NCBI GenBank assembly: GCA_036346375.1
Contig: CM070504.1
Location: 8,739,890-8,803,889, forward strand
DNA length: 64,000 nt
Reading direction: 5' to 3'
Source: Guadua angustifolia
Taxonomy: Eukaryota; Streptophyta; Magnoliopsida; Poales; Poaceae
Positions 33,670 through 45,522 of the stretch are shown one piece after another. The notes under the pieces are model-generated. The model ran no database searches. It saw only the letters and a list, made by a program, of their open reading frames with translations, and was not told the origin of the DNA. Within the stretch, counting starts at the first letter, position 1. The number at the start of each line of letters is the position of its first letter. A program made the position numbers and the translations under genes.

Positions 33670-36600
33670 TCAGCACTCCATAGCTGTGCCCTTATGTGCA
33701 GTTAGACAAGCATCCACTGCTTCACCTACTGTCAGGAAGAACCAACCTTCTCCTATTCTGTCAACCAGCCGCGCCAATTTCATCTTCTGAATTGCCTGCC
33801 AACCTGGACTGGCTATAGCCATCTGCAGATGGTTATTCGAACACAAGAGTGAGATCATCTTACCAAAGCAATTTGGAAATATCTATCAGTTTTAACCAAA
33901 CTGAAAGTATGTTTATCAATCCATCACTTCACCTGTATGCCCAGAGACACTAGCTCCTTGTGTATTTCTTCCAGTGCCGCAAGTCCTGAAGTGTCGATGT
34001 TTACCACATCTGCAGACCAGTAGCATGAACCAGATATGTTTGTCAGGACCAGTGTAGCAATGGTAAACTTCTTTGTAGTTACTTACTTGACATGTCAAGG
34101 ACAACCGATTGCACTCTTTCCCTGGCCTTTTCATCCGATGTCTCGAGTTCATCCCTTACCCATTCAATGATCCTGAATGAAGAATACGTGTTAGACCATC
34201 CATATTGAAATTTGATAGAGTCAACTTTACATTCTGAGATCATTAATACCTTTCTTTGATGAAAGTGGCGTTGATGAAGCACAGGAAGGATGTATCAATG
34301 CGTATTGTCTGTACAGTTGGTGTTCGGCAAGCCACAGGGTACTGCCTGACGCTGCAGAAGATGTTAGACCCTTTTAGCCTGCCAAGAACCTCTACTTGAG
34401 GTCGGAGTGACTGTATGATGATCTTTGCAAAGGAGATGGCAAGCTGCAATGATCGGTCCTAAGCAAGTCAGAAAACTGAAAGACAATGTGCATATATATG
34501 TGATACAAAATGAGGCCTAGTGAGCATCTTACTGCAACTGAAAGTCCAATCTCCACCGACCGAAAGAGCACGCCAAGGAATGCACCGATGCATGTGATGA
34601 AATCCATCTTGTCAACTTTCCATATATTGCAAGCTTCTTTGACGTCAATCAGTCCAGGAAGCGCCGATAGAATGATGGAGGCTAGGACCGCCAAGGGTGT
34701 GTAGTAGAGTAACTTCATGAACAACTCCAAGGCAACAAACACCGTGATGGCCATGACGATGTTGGAAACCGTTGACCTGGCGCCTGCGCTGAAGTTCACA
34801 GCTGTTCGGGAGAATGAACCTGCAAACTTCTGTCAGACACTCCGAGCATATTTTGCTTCTTTTCAGAAGATTACAGGCAATAATCATAATGGTCACCTGT
34901 TGCCACATAGCATGAGGATAAAGATCCTGCAACATTTGAAAATCCCATTGCGATCATCTCCTTATTTCCATCAAGATTATACCCTCTTATAGAGGCGAAA
35001 GATCGTCCAACGGCAATTGCTTCCTGGAGCAGGCAATGCAAACTTGTTCTTTTAGTTCATGTGCATTTCGCCATGCAACACTTGCTGGATTGTGTATGGC
35101 AATTACCGTAAGTGCAATGACTGCACAGATGATGGCAGTCTTGGCGCATTCCACAGTGTACGGTCCATTCAAATGTATCTGCTTGGCTGAGCTTGGGTTC
35201 AGGCCTGCATGCACCTTCTGTATGATCTTCACACCGTGCTTGTCAGCTCTTGTCGCGTAGACCGCGGCAGTGGACAAAATAACTGAGATCAAGGGTGAAA
35301 TTGCAGACAGCCAGAAGAGCTTCTTGTATCTCCTTCCCTGTGATTCCATTGTACCATTCATGTTAGTACGAACAGTATTATGATCCACTAAGTCAGTGTG
35401 TCAAGACTCAAGAGAGCAGAGTGATTCTTACGATGAAACGTGTGGTTAGAATGAATATCAGAAACGAACATCCGATTAAAAAGTTGCCCGGGTGCCACTG
35501 CCATTGGAGAAGAGAGGCAACGGAAGTCACATTAGATGCTGACAATAGTAAAGCCAGACATAAGCTGGATGAGTTGATGTAAAGCTTGATACCGTACTGT
35601 CAAGTTGCGTATTAATTCCAAGGACTGATTCTGACTAACTGTCTTTATGTGCTCCTGAAACCTCTTTACTCAACCTTGTACTGGGAACCAAACTAGAGCT
35701 ATTTTTTCGATACAAATCCAATGCAACCACTAAAGATCTTTGCGACTATGATCACGCAGCTGGCCTGGGATTTGCTGCTGTTTTTATTATTTCAACATTT
35801 ACACTCGATCTAAGCACTGAATTCTCGATCAGATGTGCTACTAACTCCAAAAAGGGTTTCAGGTTACAACCCATAAAGTCCAATTGAGAAAGCGTTGTTT
35901 TTCTATGGTGCTTGTACTTTTCTGCATCACGGGTAGACTAGAATAAAAAAAGTAATGAGATTTCAATCTTTGGTCCAAGTAACGAAAGGGACGGGTATTT
36001 CTTTTTTACATGTTCTGTACAAATTTGGTAGTAAGCGAAGCATTTTCTAGGGGCTTTGAAATGTAAGCGAGAAAAAGGCTACTTGGTATAATAAACAAAC
36101 CACAAAGCGACGCGTGTATGCTGTCCCAACTTCATTATTGAGAAATCTTAAAGTGTACTATACTAGTCATATACCGTGGTCATATACCGTGGGTAGTAGA
36201 AATCAGATCTAGCCGTGTATATTTGAAGCTAGTAGAAATTAAATCTAGCCATTCATATTGAGTTTATGCTTCAGTACGAGCGGTTCATATTGAATTTAGT
36301 TTACCATAAATACAGCTCTCGTTATTTCAAGAGATGTGCTTTCATACTTTTCTTTTTTACAGTTGTACAAATATTAAAGTATGAATAGAAGGTAGATGAA
36401 GATTACTTACATCTTCATTTGCTTTAAACCAATACTTTACAGGTCGTTCCAAGTAAACCACTACTCACCGGATCATGCAGCGCAGACCAGACTGCCTTGA
36501 TGACGGAGACAATATCGGTGTTGTTCGTGAAACGGCTCAGCCCAAGCAGGCCCTTGAGCTGCTGCAACCCGATCACGATGGCCGCTCCTCCCATGAACCC

Positions 36601-39041
36601 GACTATGGCGGAGTGCGACAGGAAATCCACAAGAAAACCCAGCCTGGGACATGACGAAAAGACGGATTTTTTTAACTAATATATTTTTTTATTAATATTA
36701 CGTAAATAAACCATTTTTAAATAAATACATAAATAGCCTTTTTTTGCCATTTGAATTGATGACAAAGACCGTATCATTATTTGAAATGACAATAATCTGA
36801 TGTGGAGTTTTGCCTGGCAGAAAACAAATCTCTATTGCCATTTGAATTGACATCGGAACCTTTGTCATCGTTTTAGATGACAACAAAATCTCCATCATTA
36901 ATTGAAAAAGCAGCAGAGCTTCTGTCATCATTTAAAATAGCATCAGAGTCCTCATGTTGCATTTTTTTAGTTTGATGTATAATTTTGAAATAATAGCGAA
37001 CTATTAAAGAGAGAATTTGATGAGTTTATTGTGTGCACGTAGAGAAGTTGAGTAATGATTTTTATTTAGATAAACCATTTCAAGTCTAATATAACACTTC
37101 ATAACGAAGGTTTAGATTACATGACGTGTAGGGTTTAGTTAGGTGTATATATTTGCCTCAGAACTCTCATGATACAAATGACAACATGCATAGACCATTA
37201 ACCTGAACTACAATTAACATACATGTACGCCTTTTGAAATTGAAAACACTAACGAAATAGAAAGAAGTCAGGCTTATGGTCATATATTCTATGCATTAGA
37301 GTCCATCCGTGCCTTAACTTTGTCCCCCTTTCCTTTTCTCTCTTCCTCCACTTTCTCTTTTTTCTGAATAAAAGTGAATTTTGGCCGGTTTTTTTTTTTG
37401 CCTTAAGTGAGCTGCCTTCTATCGCCAATTTGAATGATGATAGAGGGCATAAGGGTGCTTGTTGCCAATTGAATTAACAATTCGTATCTCTGTCGTCGTT
37501 CCAAATGACGACAGATGGCTGATGTGACACTCTATCGTTTGTTGTTCCAACTGACAAAGGTTGTCTCTATTTTAAATGGCGACATAGTCTCTGTCGCTAT
37601 TTTAAATGGTATCGGGAGGTAATTTGTGTAACTTTTTGTAACAATGATTTATTTATGTAATATTAATAAAAACATATTATTTTAAAAAAAATCACGAAAC
37701 GAACCGGGTATTCTTAGGCCCTGTTTGTTTCAGCTGGAGATTGTGGAAAGCAGCTTTTAAAAGTTGGAAGGGTAACAAACAGCAAACTTTTAATCTAGAT
37801 TATAACAATCTGGAGACCAGATTGTAGCAATCCCACAATCCACTCTTCCCCAGCTTTTTTTTTGCAAAAGACCACAATACCCATCCAACTTCAACCAAAA
37901 TTACCCACCATTGCCCCCAGCTTTCCCCAACTTCAATCAAAATTACCCACCATTACCCCCAACTATAATCTGGGTTACCAAACAACCATGAGCTTTCAAC
38001 CTCCAGCTTTTTAACAATTCAGCTTTTACAATCTAGTTTTTAAAAGCTGCTTTCCATAATCCTCAGCTGAAACAAACAGAGCCTTAGTAGACACTGCCGA
38101 GAGTAGGTAGAAAACAGAGTAGAGCTTGCGCGTGAGCAGGCACGCACGTGCATACCTGAACAGCCCGAAGGAGACCTGGAAGACTCCTGCGAGGAACGTC
38201 GCGGTGAAGACCAGCGTCCTGTAGGTCGCCGGGTCGACGGCCGGGTCGACGATCTTCTGGAGCATCGACGACAGCAGCAGCGAGACGACGGCGACGGGGC
38301 CGATGGCTATCTCCCTCGACGTCCCCATTACAGCGTAGATCAGAGGTGGCACAACGCTCGTGTCTGTGACCACATGGCAACAAGAATTAACTCAGAACAG
38401 TGAAGAGAAAAGCTAAATTATTTTGGATCTGGAAGCTTGTGAGCTGTGATACTTACAAAGGCCATACTGCGGGTCCAGTTTGGCTAGATTGGCGTATCCA
38501 ATACTCTACAAAATCATATCCAGGGGATGACATATCAAGTGTATGAACGAGATAATTAACTCTAAACATCCCACTATATGTGTTCCTTGAAGTATATGCA
38601 TGCTGCTGTTATCACTAGCTCAGGTTAATTAGCATTAGCATGACTTGGTTAGGTCACGAAACTTTCTTGTTATTGGTTAGATGTTGTAGAAATCATTCTG
38701 CCGTGAAGACAAAGCAGTGGTACCTGTGGTATCCCAAGGCTGGCAAGAGTAAGGCCAGCCACGATGTCACTCCTGAATGACTTGAGACTGTAGCTCCTCC
38801 CCCACTGCAGCACCGGGAACACGCACTGCAGCGCCCTCAAGGTCCACGCCCACCGCGGCGGCCGGCCGGCGCCGCCGCTGTTGGCCCGTGGGCGGAACGC
38901 CTTGCCGAAAGCGCCGACGAGCTCCTCGCGCATGCTCGGCGGCTTGGGGCTGTTCAGGACAAGGCCGGTTGTGTCCGGCCTCCGGGAAACATCAAATGCA
39001 GACACCGCGACAGACGTCTCGACGGCTGCCGTGGCCTCCAT
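33670..39041 (-). CDS. SULTR3: Group 3 sulfate-transporter-like (SULTR3, SLC26/SulP) anion transporter
   Basis: A SulP/SLC26 membrane protein with a C-terminal STAS domain. Plant SULTR3 members move sulfate, and some move phosphate, at plasma, plastid or other membranes, so the substrate is not assigned. Twelve GT-AG exons join in frame: 39041-38724, 38505-38457, 38363-38156, 36643-36469, 35497-35432, 35337-35107, 35023-34897, 34819-34533, 34443-34250, 34172-34087, 34009-33933 and 33822-33670. The total is 1971 nt, 656 aa, the usual SULTR length. Visible in order: a cytosolic N-terminus, SLKSFRSDIVAGLTLASLGI, the SulP signature region SIGYANLAKLDPQYGL, GTSREIAIGPVAVVSLLLSS, HSAIVGFMGGAAIVIGLQQL, EAIAVGRSFASIRGYNLDGN, SLSSCYVATGSFSRTAVNFS, and the STAS domain with IDTSGLAALEEIHKEL. 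No defect was found. Intron 3 (1.5 kb) holds two transposons. A hAT-like element lies 79 bp upstream of the ATG, so the promoter may be altered. Confidence 0.94.
36664..37694. mobile_element. Terminal-inverted-repeat element in SULTR intron 3
   Basis: The left end (GGATTTTTTTAACTAATATA) and right end (inverted GATTTTTTTTAAAATAATAT) pair, as do the inner words TTATTAATATTACGTAAATA and TATTTATGTAATATTAATA. The flanks show an imperfect repeat ACGAAAAGA / ACGAAACGA (8 of 9), suggesting a 9-bp duplication as in Mutator-like elements. The interior contains repeated TTTGAATTGATGACA-type words and no transposase. Confidence 0.5.
37717..38083. mobile_element. Tourist-like MITE in SULTR intron 3
   Basis: Starts GGCCCTGTTTGTTTCAGCTG and ends CAGCTGAAACAAACAGAGCC, a near-perfect inverted repeat, with TTA on both sides (37714-37716 and 38084-38086). 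367 bp. It ends 73 bp from exon 3. Confidence 0.82.
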
Positions 39042-39120
39042 GCACGCTAGCTGGCTCCTCTAGCTGAAGTGTTTGGGCGAACTCCTCCTCGCTGATTTTA
39101 AAAGCGGTCTTGGTTTTGAT
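39042..39120 (-). promoter_or_regulatory. SULTR3: Residual SULTR leader/proximal promoter
   Basis: Only 79 bp separate the SULTR ATG from the adjacent hAT-like element. It contains a weak TATA-like CTTTTAAAATC about 60 bp before the ATG. Whether transcription starts here or inside the transposon cannot be told from sequence. Confidence 0.4.
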
Positions 39121-39936
39121 CAGGGGCGGATCTATAGGGTATGTCAGGTGGGCCACGACATACCCTGTAGATTTGGTCAGGGGCGGATCTTGGTTTTGAA
39201 ACCGAAGCAGTTTTTTTTATAATTTGTTTAGGGATAATTTGAGAATCAATAAAACTTTGTTTTAGCTTCCACGCAATCATTCACCATCTTCTGATTGCTA
39301 TATTAGTGTATATCGATCCTATATGTGATTTGAGTGCAAGACTGCTAATTGATTTATAGCGGAGAAACAAATATAATTGCTACTTTGCTAGAGACTAAGA
39401 GAGTTGCTTGTTGATGCATTGTTTTTTTTTGTTTACAGAGTTGTTGAATTATGAAGAGGAATGGAGACATTGCATCTCTTTTCCGGAAACATGCAGCAAA
39501 GAAGGGTGCTGCTGCTTCATCTCTTTTCCCGAAACATTGCAAAACGAGAAGCAAAGAAGGCTGTTGCTGCTCCATCTCTTTTCCGGAAACATTGCATCTC
39601 TTTTTTTTTCAAGTTGATGAAAATGATATAATCAAGAGTTTCATGGCTATTAGAAGGCGGAGGCCAGACAAGAAGGATAAGAAGTAATATTGTATTCTTT
39701 GAACTATTGTAAGTGCGTAAGCTTCTTTTATGCATATTTCATACTTAAAAATGTTCAAACTGTTTATATTGTAAATTATACTTGTATTATCATGTTTCTA
39801 GTTATTTTATAATTGTATACCGAATTTCTCGACAATATTTGTAGTTGTTTACCGAATTGTTCATTGGATTTTACCGAATTATATATTATAATATTGGCTC
39901 GGTATACCCTAACTTAAAATTCTAGATCCGCCACTG
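39121..39936. mobile_element. hAT-like element at the SULTR 5' end
   Basis: The termini CAGGGGCGGATCTATA and (inverted) CAGTGGCGGATCTAGA match at 13 of 16 positions. The flanking octamers GTTTTGAT and GTTTTGGC match at 6 of 8. The CAGGGGCGGATC terminus occurs a second time at 39178, so the left end is duplicated. 39451-39687 (plus) encodes MKRNGDIASLFRKHAAKKGA and ends AIRRRRPDKKDKK, which resembles the start and end of a TTF-type zinc-finger/hAT transposase with the middle deleted. The FRKHAAKK/FPKHCK/FPETL phrases repeat internally. It is non-autonomous. Confidence 0.6.
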
Positions 39937-40010
39937 GTTTTGGCGTTTGGGTTTTTGGATGAGAATCTTGAGGTGAAGTGACACGGCGATCACAAGAGGG
40001 CTAGATTTAC

Positions 40011-43000
40011 TGTAATACTGCAAGCTTTGGCTAGGGTTTTGGTCGGTGTTGTTTGTGTCGTAGTTTTCGAATTTACTCTGATGGGAGATAAGTTGTGTTG
40101 TCGAGCAATTTTTGTAGATTTTATTTAAAGTTTTGGATTTCTTTCGTAAACTTCTTCGGAAAAGGGAATTTCTCCGAGTCGTAATTTTCTGCGGCAAGTG
40201 TTACTTAAAGGATTTCCTTTCCGCTGTGAGTGGAAATATCAGTTTTTGGATTTGTTGGTTTTAGGAGGGGTTTTTGGGAATTTCCCCTTCCTCTCCTAAC
40301 CTCTCTCTCCTCCCATTTATATGTGTGGTTGTTATTTTCTTGCAAGGGCCACCGACTCCTCTTCTTTTTGTCTTTGGCCGAGCTCTGCAGAATCCTCCCG
40401 AGTGCCCTGGCCTCCCCGACCCTCCAATGATTCCTCCTGGCGAGCTGACCTCCTGCACCTCCCTCTCCTGGCACCTCCATTCCCTGGCGCCTTGCTCCCT
40501 AGCCGGCTGCAGCCTGGCCGTGCGCCTCCCCTCTCCTAGCGCCATGCCCCGGACAGGCCAGAGCTGGGTGTGCACCTCCCGTGGAGCTCCCCAGTACTGC
40601 TCGGCCGACCTCGGCCTGCCCGTGAGCTCATCCCCTCTCTGGCAGCTCATCCCCACCTCCTCCTTCCTCCATGAGTAAGAGTTGAGGTAAAACCCTAGAA
40701 ATTTGGGGGTGAAATTGCTTGCTTGCAAGGTGTTTGTGTTAATGTCTAGCTGGGATTCATGATTTTGAGTTGTTGGGGGGTTGGGGAAATGGAGAGACTA
40801 GAGAGATTTGAAATTTCATTTTCGAGCAGATTTTTGTCTACTGTTAGAACTGCTGTTCGAAAATTCTACATGCGTTTCCTGGGGGTTTGGCTATAACGAA
40901 AGTTGTAGGTAATTGAATTACCTTTCAATAGAGACCGAAATCATCAAGTTTCATTCATCCATTTAAAAGTTATGGTTATTTTACCGTGTGCTGTCCAGAA
41001 CGAAGTATTTCTGCGGCTGTCTGCTGTTCGTCGCAAATCTGGGAATAATCGGTGCTTTTCCCGGTCGGTCGGCTATAGAAAAAGTTGTAGATAATCGAAT
41101 TACCTTTCAATGAAGTCTAGAATCGCTAAGTTTCGTTCAGCCGTTTGAAAGTTATGCTCATTTTACCAAGTGCTGCCCCGGGCTGGCAGATTTCTGTTTT
41201 CGGGTTTTAGGAGTGAGTTGCGAAGCCAACTTAGTTATGAATCTTGTATTGAATTTTGGGCGTATTTTTGAGTGGGTTATGTCCATGTGCAGGTGGTGTG
41301 ACCCCGGGTGTGGCAACCTCGTCTCGCCACACCGTCTCGAGAAGTTGAAGGCAAGTGCATTGTATTCGGTTGTGGCCATTTGGTTGTGCAATCATATAAT
41401 TATCCATGCGTTATTGTAATATTTTCATGTTTGATTTTGCTTGCGATGTGATGAATGAGAATGGTTAATCGCTTATGATATTGTTCCAAACCGAGATTAT
41501 ATGTAAGTGCATCAATGTTTGTTTGTTATGTGTGTCGATTGATGAATCATATGCCTTGTCAATATGCCATGGGTTACATTTTATATATTCCTGGATGATG
41601 CTCCTTAGTATGATTAGGCTAAAAAGGAACATAAAAGATATAAGATTTGAGTTATGGGAATAGTTCGAATGGTGGTCATGATATGCGATTGTAGCGTTTA
41701 TACGAGTGTTTATGATATATGTGACCTTATGGATATGAAAGTTGAGAATGGCTTGTGCATATATGTGTTTGTGAGAAAGTGCATCTTTGGAGTGAATGAT
41801 TTGTGGATTGTTTGTTGGACCCTGTATAATCGCCAAATTGATATATTGCTATATCACACGTTCATGGGATTACTTACTACTATGATAGGTGATTGTGAAT
41901 AATGAAGTTGTGAGGTTGGATTAATAGGAATAGTTGATTTGTTATTTTGAAAACTGATTATGTCTTTGGTGCGAGTGATAATGAAAGATTGACCATGTAG
42001 ATAAGATTTGTTGAGAATATGGATACAAGTGTTGAGAAGGTGATTTGAATGTTGAGAATGGTAATTTATGGATGTGAGAGGTGGTTGATGACTATGTATT
42101 CGGCTATGGCTATGTAAATGTGAGAAGTGAATGTAGGTTGCAAATTGGTTTATGTTAATTGCATTTGTGCATTCATGATAGAAGGGGCGACCCATTCTGA
42201 TGCGGGCCTCTGTGCTCACATGTAGTGAGCATGAAAGTCCTACCTCGTAGTCCCGTATACGTGGGTGTATGGGAGCGAGTCAGTAAGAGTAGGCACCCTC
42301 CACCACAGGGTGGAAGGGGAATGAGAGGGTGCACACCGACGGGTGTGCACTCGGCCATACCGGTATGTGCTAAAGAAGAGATGAGCATGCATATTGCATC
42401 ATATGCGTGAAATGTATGTGAATGAAATGCATGGATGTGTTGCATTATATGGCATTGCAAATATGCATGAAATGTATGTGAATGAAATGCATGGATGTGT
42501 TGCATTATATGGCATTGCAAATATGCATGAAATGTTATGTGAATGAAATGCATGGATGTGTTGCATTATATGGCATTGCAAATATGCATGAAATGTATGT
42601 GAATGAAATGCATGGATGTGTTGCAGTATATGGCTTTGCAATGACAATGATGCATCATATTTAATGAGTTAATTGTAATGTATGATTATGAGATTCTTCA
42701 TTTGTTTGGCGTATTTGCATTTGCATTGCTTTGACAAATGATGAATCATGTTATTTTGTATGTTTTGTGCACTTGAGTATGAAAGCATAAATGCATTATA
42801 TTGCATTGTGTGTTGCAACTGATAAATGGATTTATGAGAATAGGAAGAACAGGTCAAGGATTGAGGCGTGGACTCATCCAGAAATGTTATTGAGGCAGGG
42901 GTAAGAGTTAGTTATGTTTTCGAGTTGGTTGCGGTAAGTGGAGTTAAGTATTGCTTCTTTTACTAGTTGATTCCCAGTTAGTAATGGCTATATTAAATTC

Positions 43001-43497
43001 TAGAGTAAAAGTAATTCAGTTGAATTCATTACTTTTATTATTGCTGCTCTTTGCTGAGTCTTGGACTCACGCTTGTTTACTTCCTGTTTTAGGTACCTTG
43101 AAGATGATTCGTCGGGCTGGGAGTAGTAGCACGAACACGTCTTCAGTCACCAACAACCTAGTTACTGGACTTGTTAAAAATGGTTGTAATAAATGCGAGT
43201 GTACTATGTTGATCAGTTTGCGTAGATGGTGGATGGCCGGTTGAAAATGTGATTGATTATCTAAGGACCTGTTAGATGATATCATATAACTGCGATTGTT
43301 CTTTTGTCTGCTGAGTGGATGTCCTCTGTTCTATAGAGGTCATGCCGAAATTTTGTAAATTTCGGTGACTTAGTTTTTAAGCCGGTTCAAGAGTTTAGAG
43401 ATTTAATTCAGTTTCAATCTTTTCGTAGAGGTGTCGTTTGTTATTTAGGGTTTTTTTTTGGTAGCATTCGTGGTGCGTTTGGCGCCGTGGTGTTACA
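40011..43497 (+). mobile_element. 3487-bp solo LTR upstream of SULTR
   Basis: TGTAATACTGCAAG...GTGGTGTTACA with TTTAC on both sides (40006-40010 and 43498-43502). A GC-rich part (about 40280-40670) produces overlapping open frames without domains. It also holds two diverged copies of an AGTTGTAGRTAATYGAATTA phrase (near 40903 and 41082) and a 60-bp tandem array. No internal retrotransposon sequence remains. Confidence 0.85.
42412..42645. repeat. 60-bp tandem repeat, about four units, in the solo LTR
   Basis: Units contain AATGAAATGCATGGATGTGT then TGCATTATATGGCATTGCAA. The first two are identical over the full 60 bp; the third has one extra T and the last has small changes. Open frames on the minus strand here are repeat translations, not genes. 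Confidence 0.92.
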
Positions 43498-43558
43498 TTT
43501 ACTCTCGTGTAAACATCACATGAGAAGGATCCTGGATTGTGATATGATTCTTGGGTGA

Positions 43559-43764
43559 GAGTACAGGGACATCCATGCATGGATGAGCCCCGAAGGGGAA
43601 ATTCTCTGTTTGGAGGTGTATGCGGGAGCAAATTCACATGTTACTTCATGGGCTTGGTTGGGAGTACAGGGACATCCATCCATGCATGGATGAGCCCCGA
43701 AGGGGAAATTATCCGTTTGGAGGTGTATGCGGGAGCAAATTGACATGTTACTTCCTGGGCTTGG
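43559..43764. repeat. 103-bp tandem duplication
   Basis: GAGTACAGGGACATCC begins at 43559 and 43662. Each unit contains ATGGATGAGCCCCGAAGGGG and GGAGGTGTATGCGGGAGCAA. The second unit has an extra ATCC. Confidence 0.88.
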
Positions 43765-43841
43765 GTGGTGTGGCAGTGGTGCAGAGATAATCAGATGCAT
43801 CAGTGGTCAGCGCTTCTTTTATTCCTCCATGATTGGTTGTG

Positions 43842-44281
43842 CAAAGGTTTCAAATTTTGGTTTCAGATACCGAAATCTGAAATTCCAGTGAGATCTTGGA
43901 ATTTCGGATGAAATTCAAAAAGCAAATTTCAAATCCAACTTTTTTGGACCGGGTTTTCCGAGATCTCGGCAAAAATTATCAAGATCTCGGCGAGAAACAC
44001 CAAGATCTCGGCCCAAAAAACTTAAAATCCAGTCAAAATACCTCATGTTCATATCACAGACAATTTTAACCATGACAGACGGTTTTTGACTAAAGTTGTC
44101 TGTGATGTAAAATTGTAAATGTGCATCACAGACGGTTTTATCCAAAAAAACATATGTGTTGTGCATTTTTTAAATTTTTTATTTTTATTTCATTTCATCA
44201 CTTGGAATTAAAATCTTGTCCCCGACCGAAATCCGAAATCTCGGCTGAGATTTCTAAAATTTCACTGAAATTTTGAACTTT
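43842..44281. mobile_element. Non-autonomous hAT-like element, copy 2 (short)
   Basis: The end CAAAGGTTTCAAATTTTGG and the inverted AAAGTTCAAAATTTCAG are paired. The flanks TGGTTGTG and GGGTTGTG match at 7 of 8. Its interior has the same style of AAATTTCGG words as 6995-7990, and a second inner inverted pair around 44050-44150 (ACAGACGG/CCGTCTGT). About 440 bp, no transposase. Confidence 0.6.
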
Positions 44282-45113
44282 GGGTTGTGCTACTGGTTCA
44301 TCTGCTACCATTACAAACCATCTAATAGTATGGGCTATAAACGTATAATTGAAATAGAGTTAATTAGACAACCATGTCAAATCGTGGAGCTAAATTTTCC
44401 TATAGTTAATTTACATAAATATAAATAAACAATGATATTCAAGATATTTCTTTCGTTTCGAGGATAAGAAAATCCTTCCATAATCCAAAAGGTACTAAAA
44501 TTTTTATCATTAATCGAGAGAGCAAGATCACAAAGACAATTTTATTGTAGCAATATCTAGCTGCACAAATTTCCGCTAGTTCAAATACAAAAGATCAATC
44601 ATATGCAAGTATTTTCAGTTCAGAATTTCACTTATCCATATTTTAAAAATTGAAGACGCGCGTCACAGTGTCTAGCCATACAATTGTGTTGGATTTGTTA
44701 TTAGTTTTTGGTGTTTTGAGGACTTATACCCAAGGTTTCATTTTCCCCTTCTTTTGGGGTAAACATGCCATGACCAATATGTTGGAAAACGGGATAGTTT
44801 CTGGCGCTTTTCTGGTTAATTAAACTCATTTCACCTTTTGTCTCTATTTTCTTTTACTCTTGTGCTTCCTAAACTTTTCACAATGCATAATACTAAGTGG
44901 GTGTTTAGACGAGTGGGCTTTCTGTAGAAATTTATGTGGTTTAGTTCAAATCAAATTAAACCCTAATTGATGTTTCGGATCCAAATCTCCCTCTATCCAT
45001 ATATAGAGAGAGAGAGAGATGCCCGCATTGTTTCACGTGAAGAGTGGAACCATGCAGTCATTCAAGAAAAACTAACATGACATGTACCTCTACCAGATAA
45101 GAATAATATCATA
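44282..45113. other. Intergenic AT-rich sequence
   Basis: No gene or RNA gene recognised. A short (GA)n tract lies at about 45007-45020. Confidence 0.4.
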
Positions 45114-45522
45114 TCATACTATATACTAAAGATGGCGGATTTCCTTCCCAAAGAGAGCAGCCACATGCCATTCCTCCATTAAAGCTACTTAGAAAAAACA
45201 TAATTATGTTTAGGCCCTTTCAACTGTTTTTTTTACGAAAAGAACATTTTAATTTAGCAAAATAGCGAATCCTTCACGAAAGGACTCTAGATAAATGTAA
45301 AAAATATGTAATTACGTTTAGATCCTTTCAACTGTTTTTTTATGAAAAAGGCCTTTCGGTTCAGCAAAATTGTGGATTTTTAGTGAAAGGACTTAAATAA
45401 ATGCAAAAAAAATATATAGTGTGATTACGTTTATATCCTTTTAAACGTTTCATGCGTTTTCTCGATTTGCTTACGTGGGGGAGCAACGATCGCGGCATGG
45501 CATGCCGCGGTCACTCATCTAG
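45114..45522 (+). mobile_element. Helitron-like unit 1
   Basis: The likely start TCATACTATATACTAAAGAT follows an A. The 3' end has the palindrome GCGGCATGGCATGCCGC, then a short spacer, then CTAG before T. Small size, no genes. The 5' border is uncertain within a few bases. Confidence 0.55.

Noticed and set aside
39451..39687. Independent small gene (MKRNGDIASLF...)
   Set aside because: It lies within the hAT-like element and resembles only the ends of a transposase with the middle missing.
40261..40728. Proline- and serine-rich open frames on both strands
   Set aside because: Low-complexity translation of the GC-rich part of a solo LTR. No start context or domain favours one strand.
42412..42645. 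CRISPR-like array
   Set aside because: Units are contiguous without unique spacers and lie in a plant LTR.
42173..42647. Histidine-rich repetitive minus-strand protein
   Set aside because: It is the translation of a 60-bp non-coding tandem array within a solo LTR.
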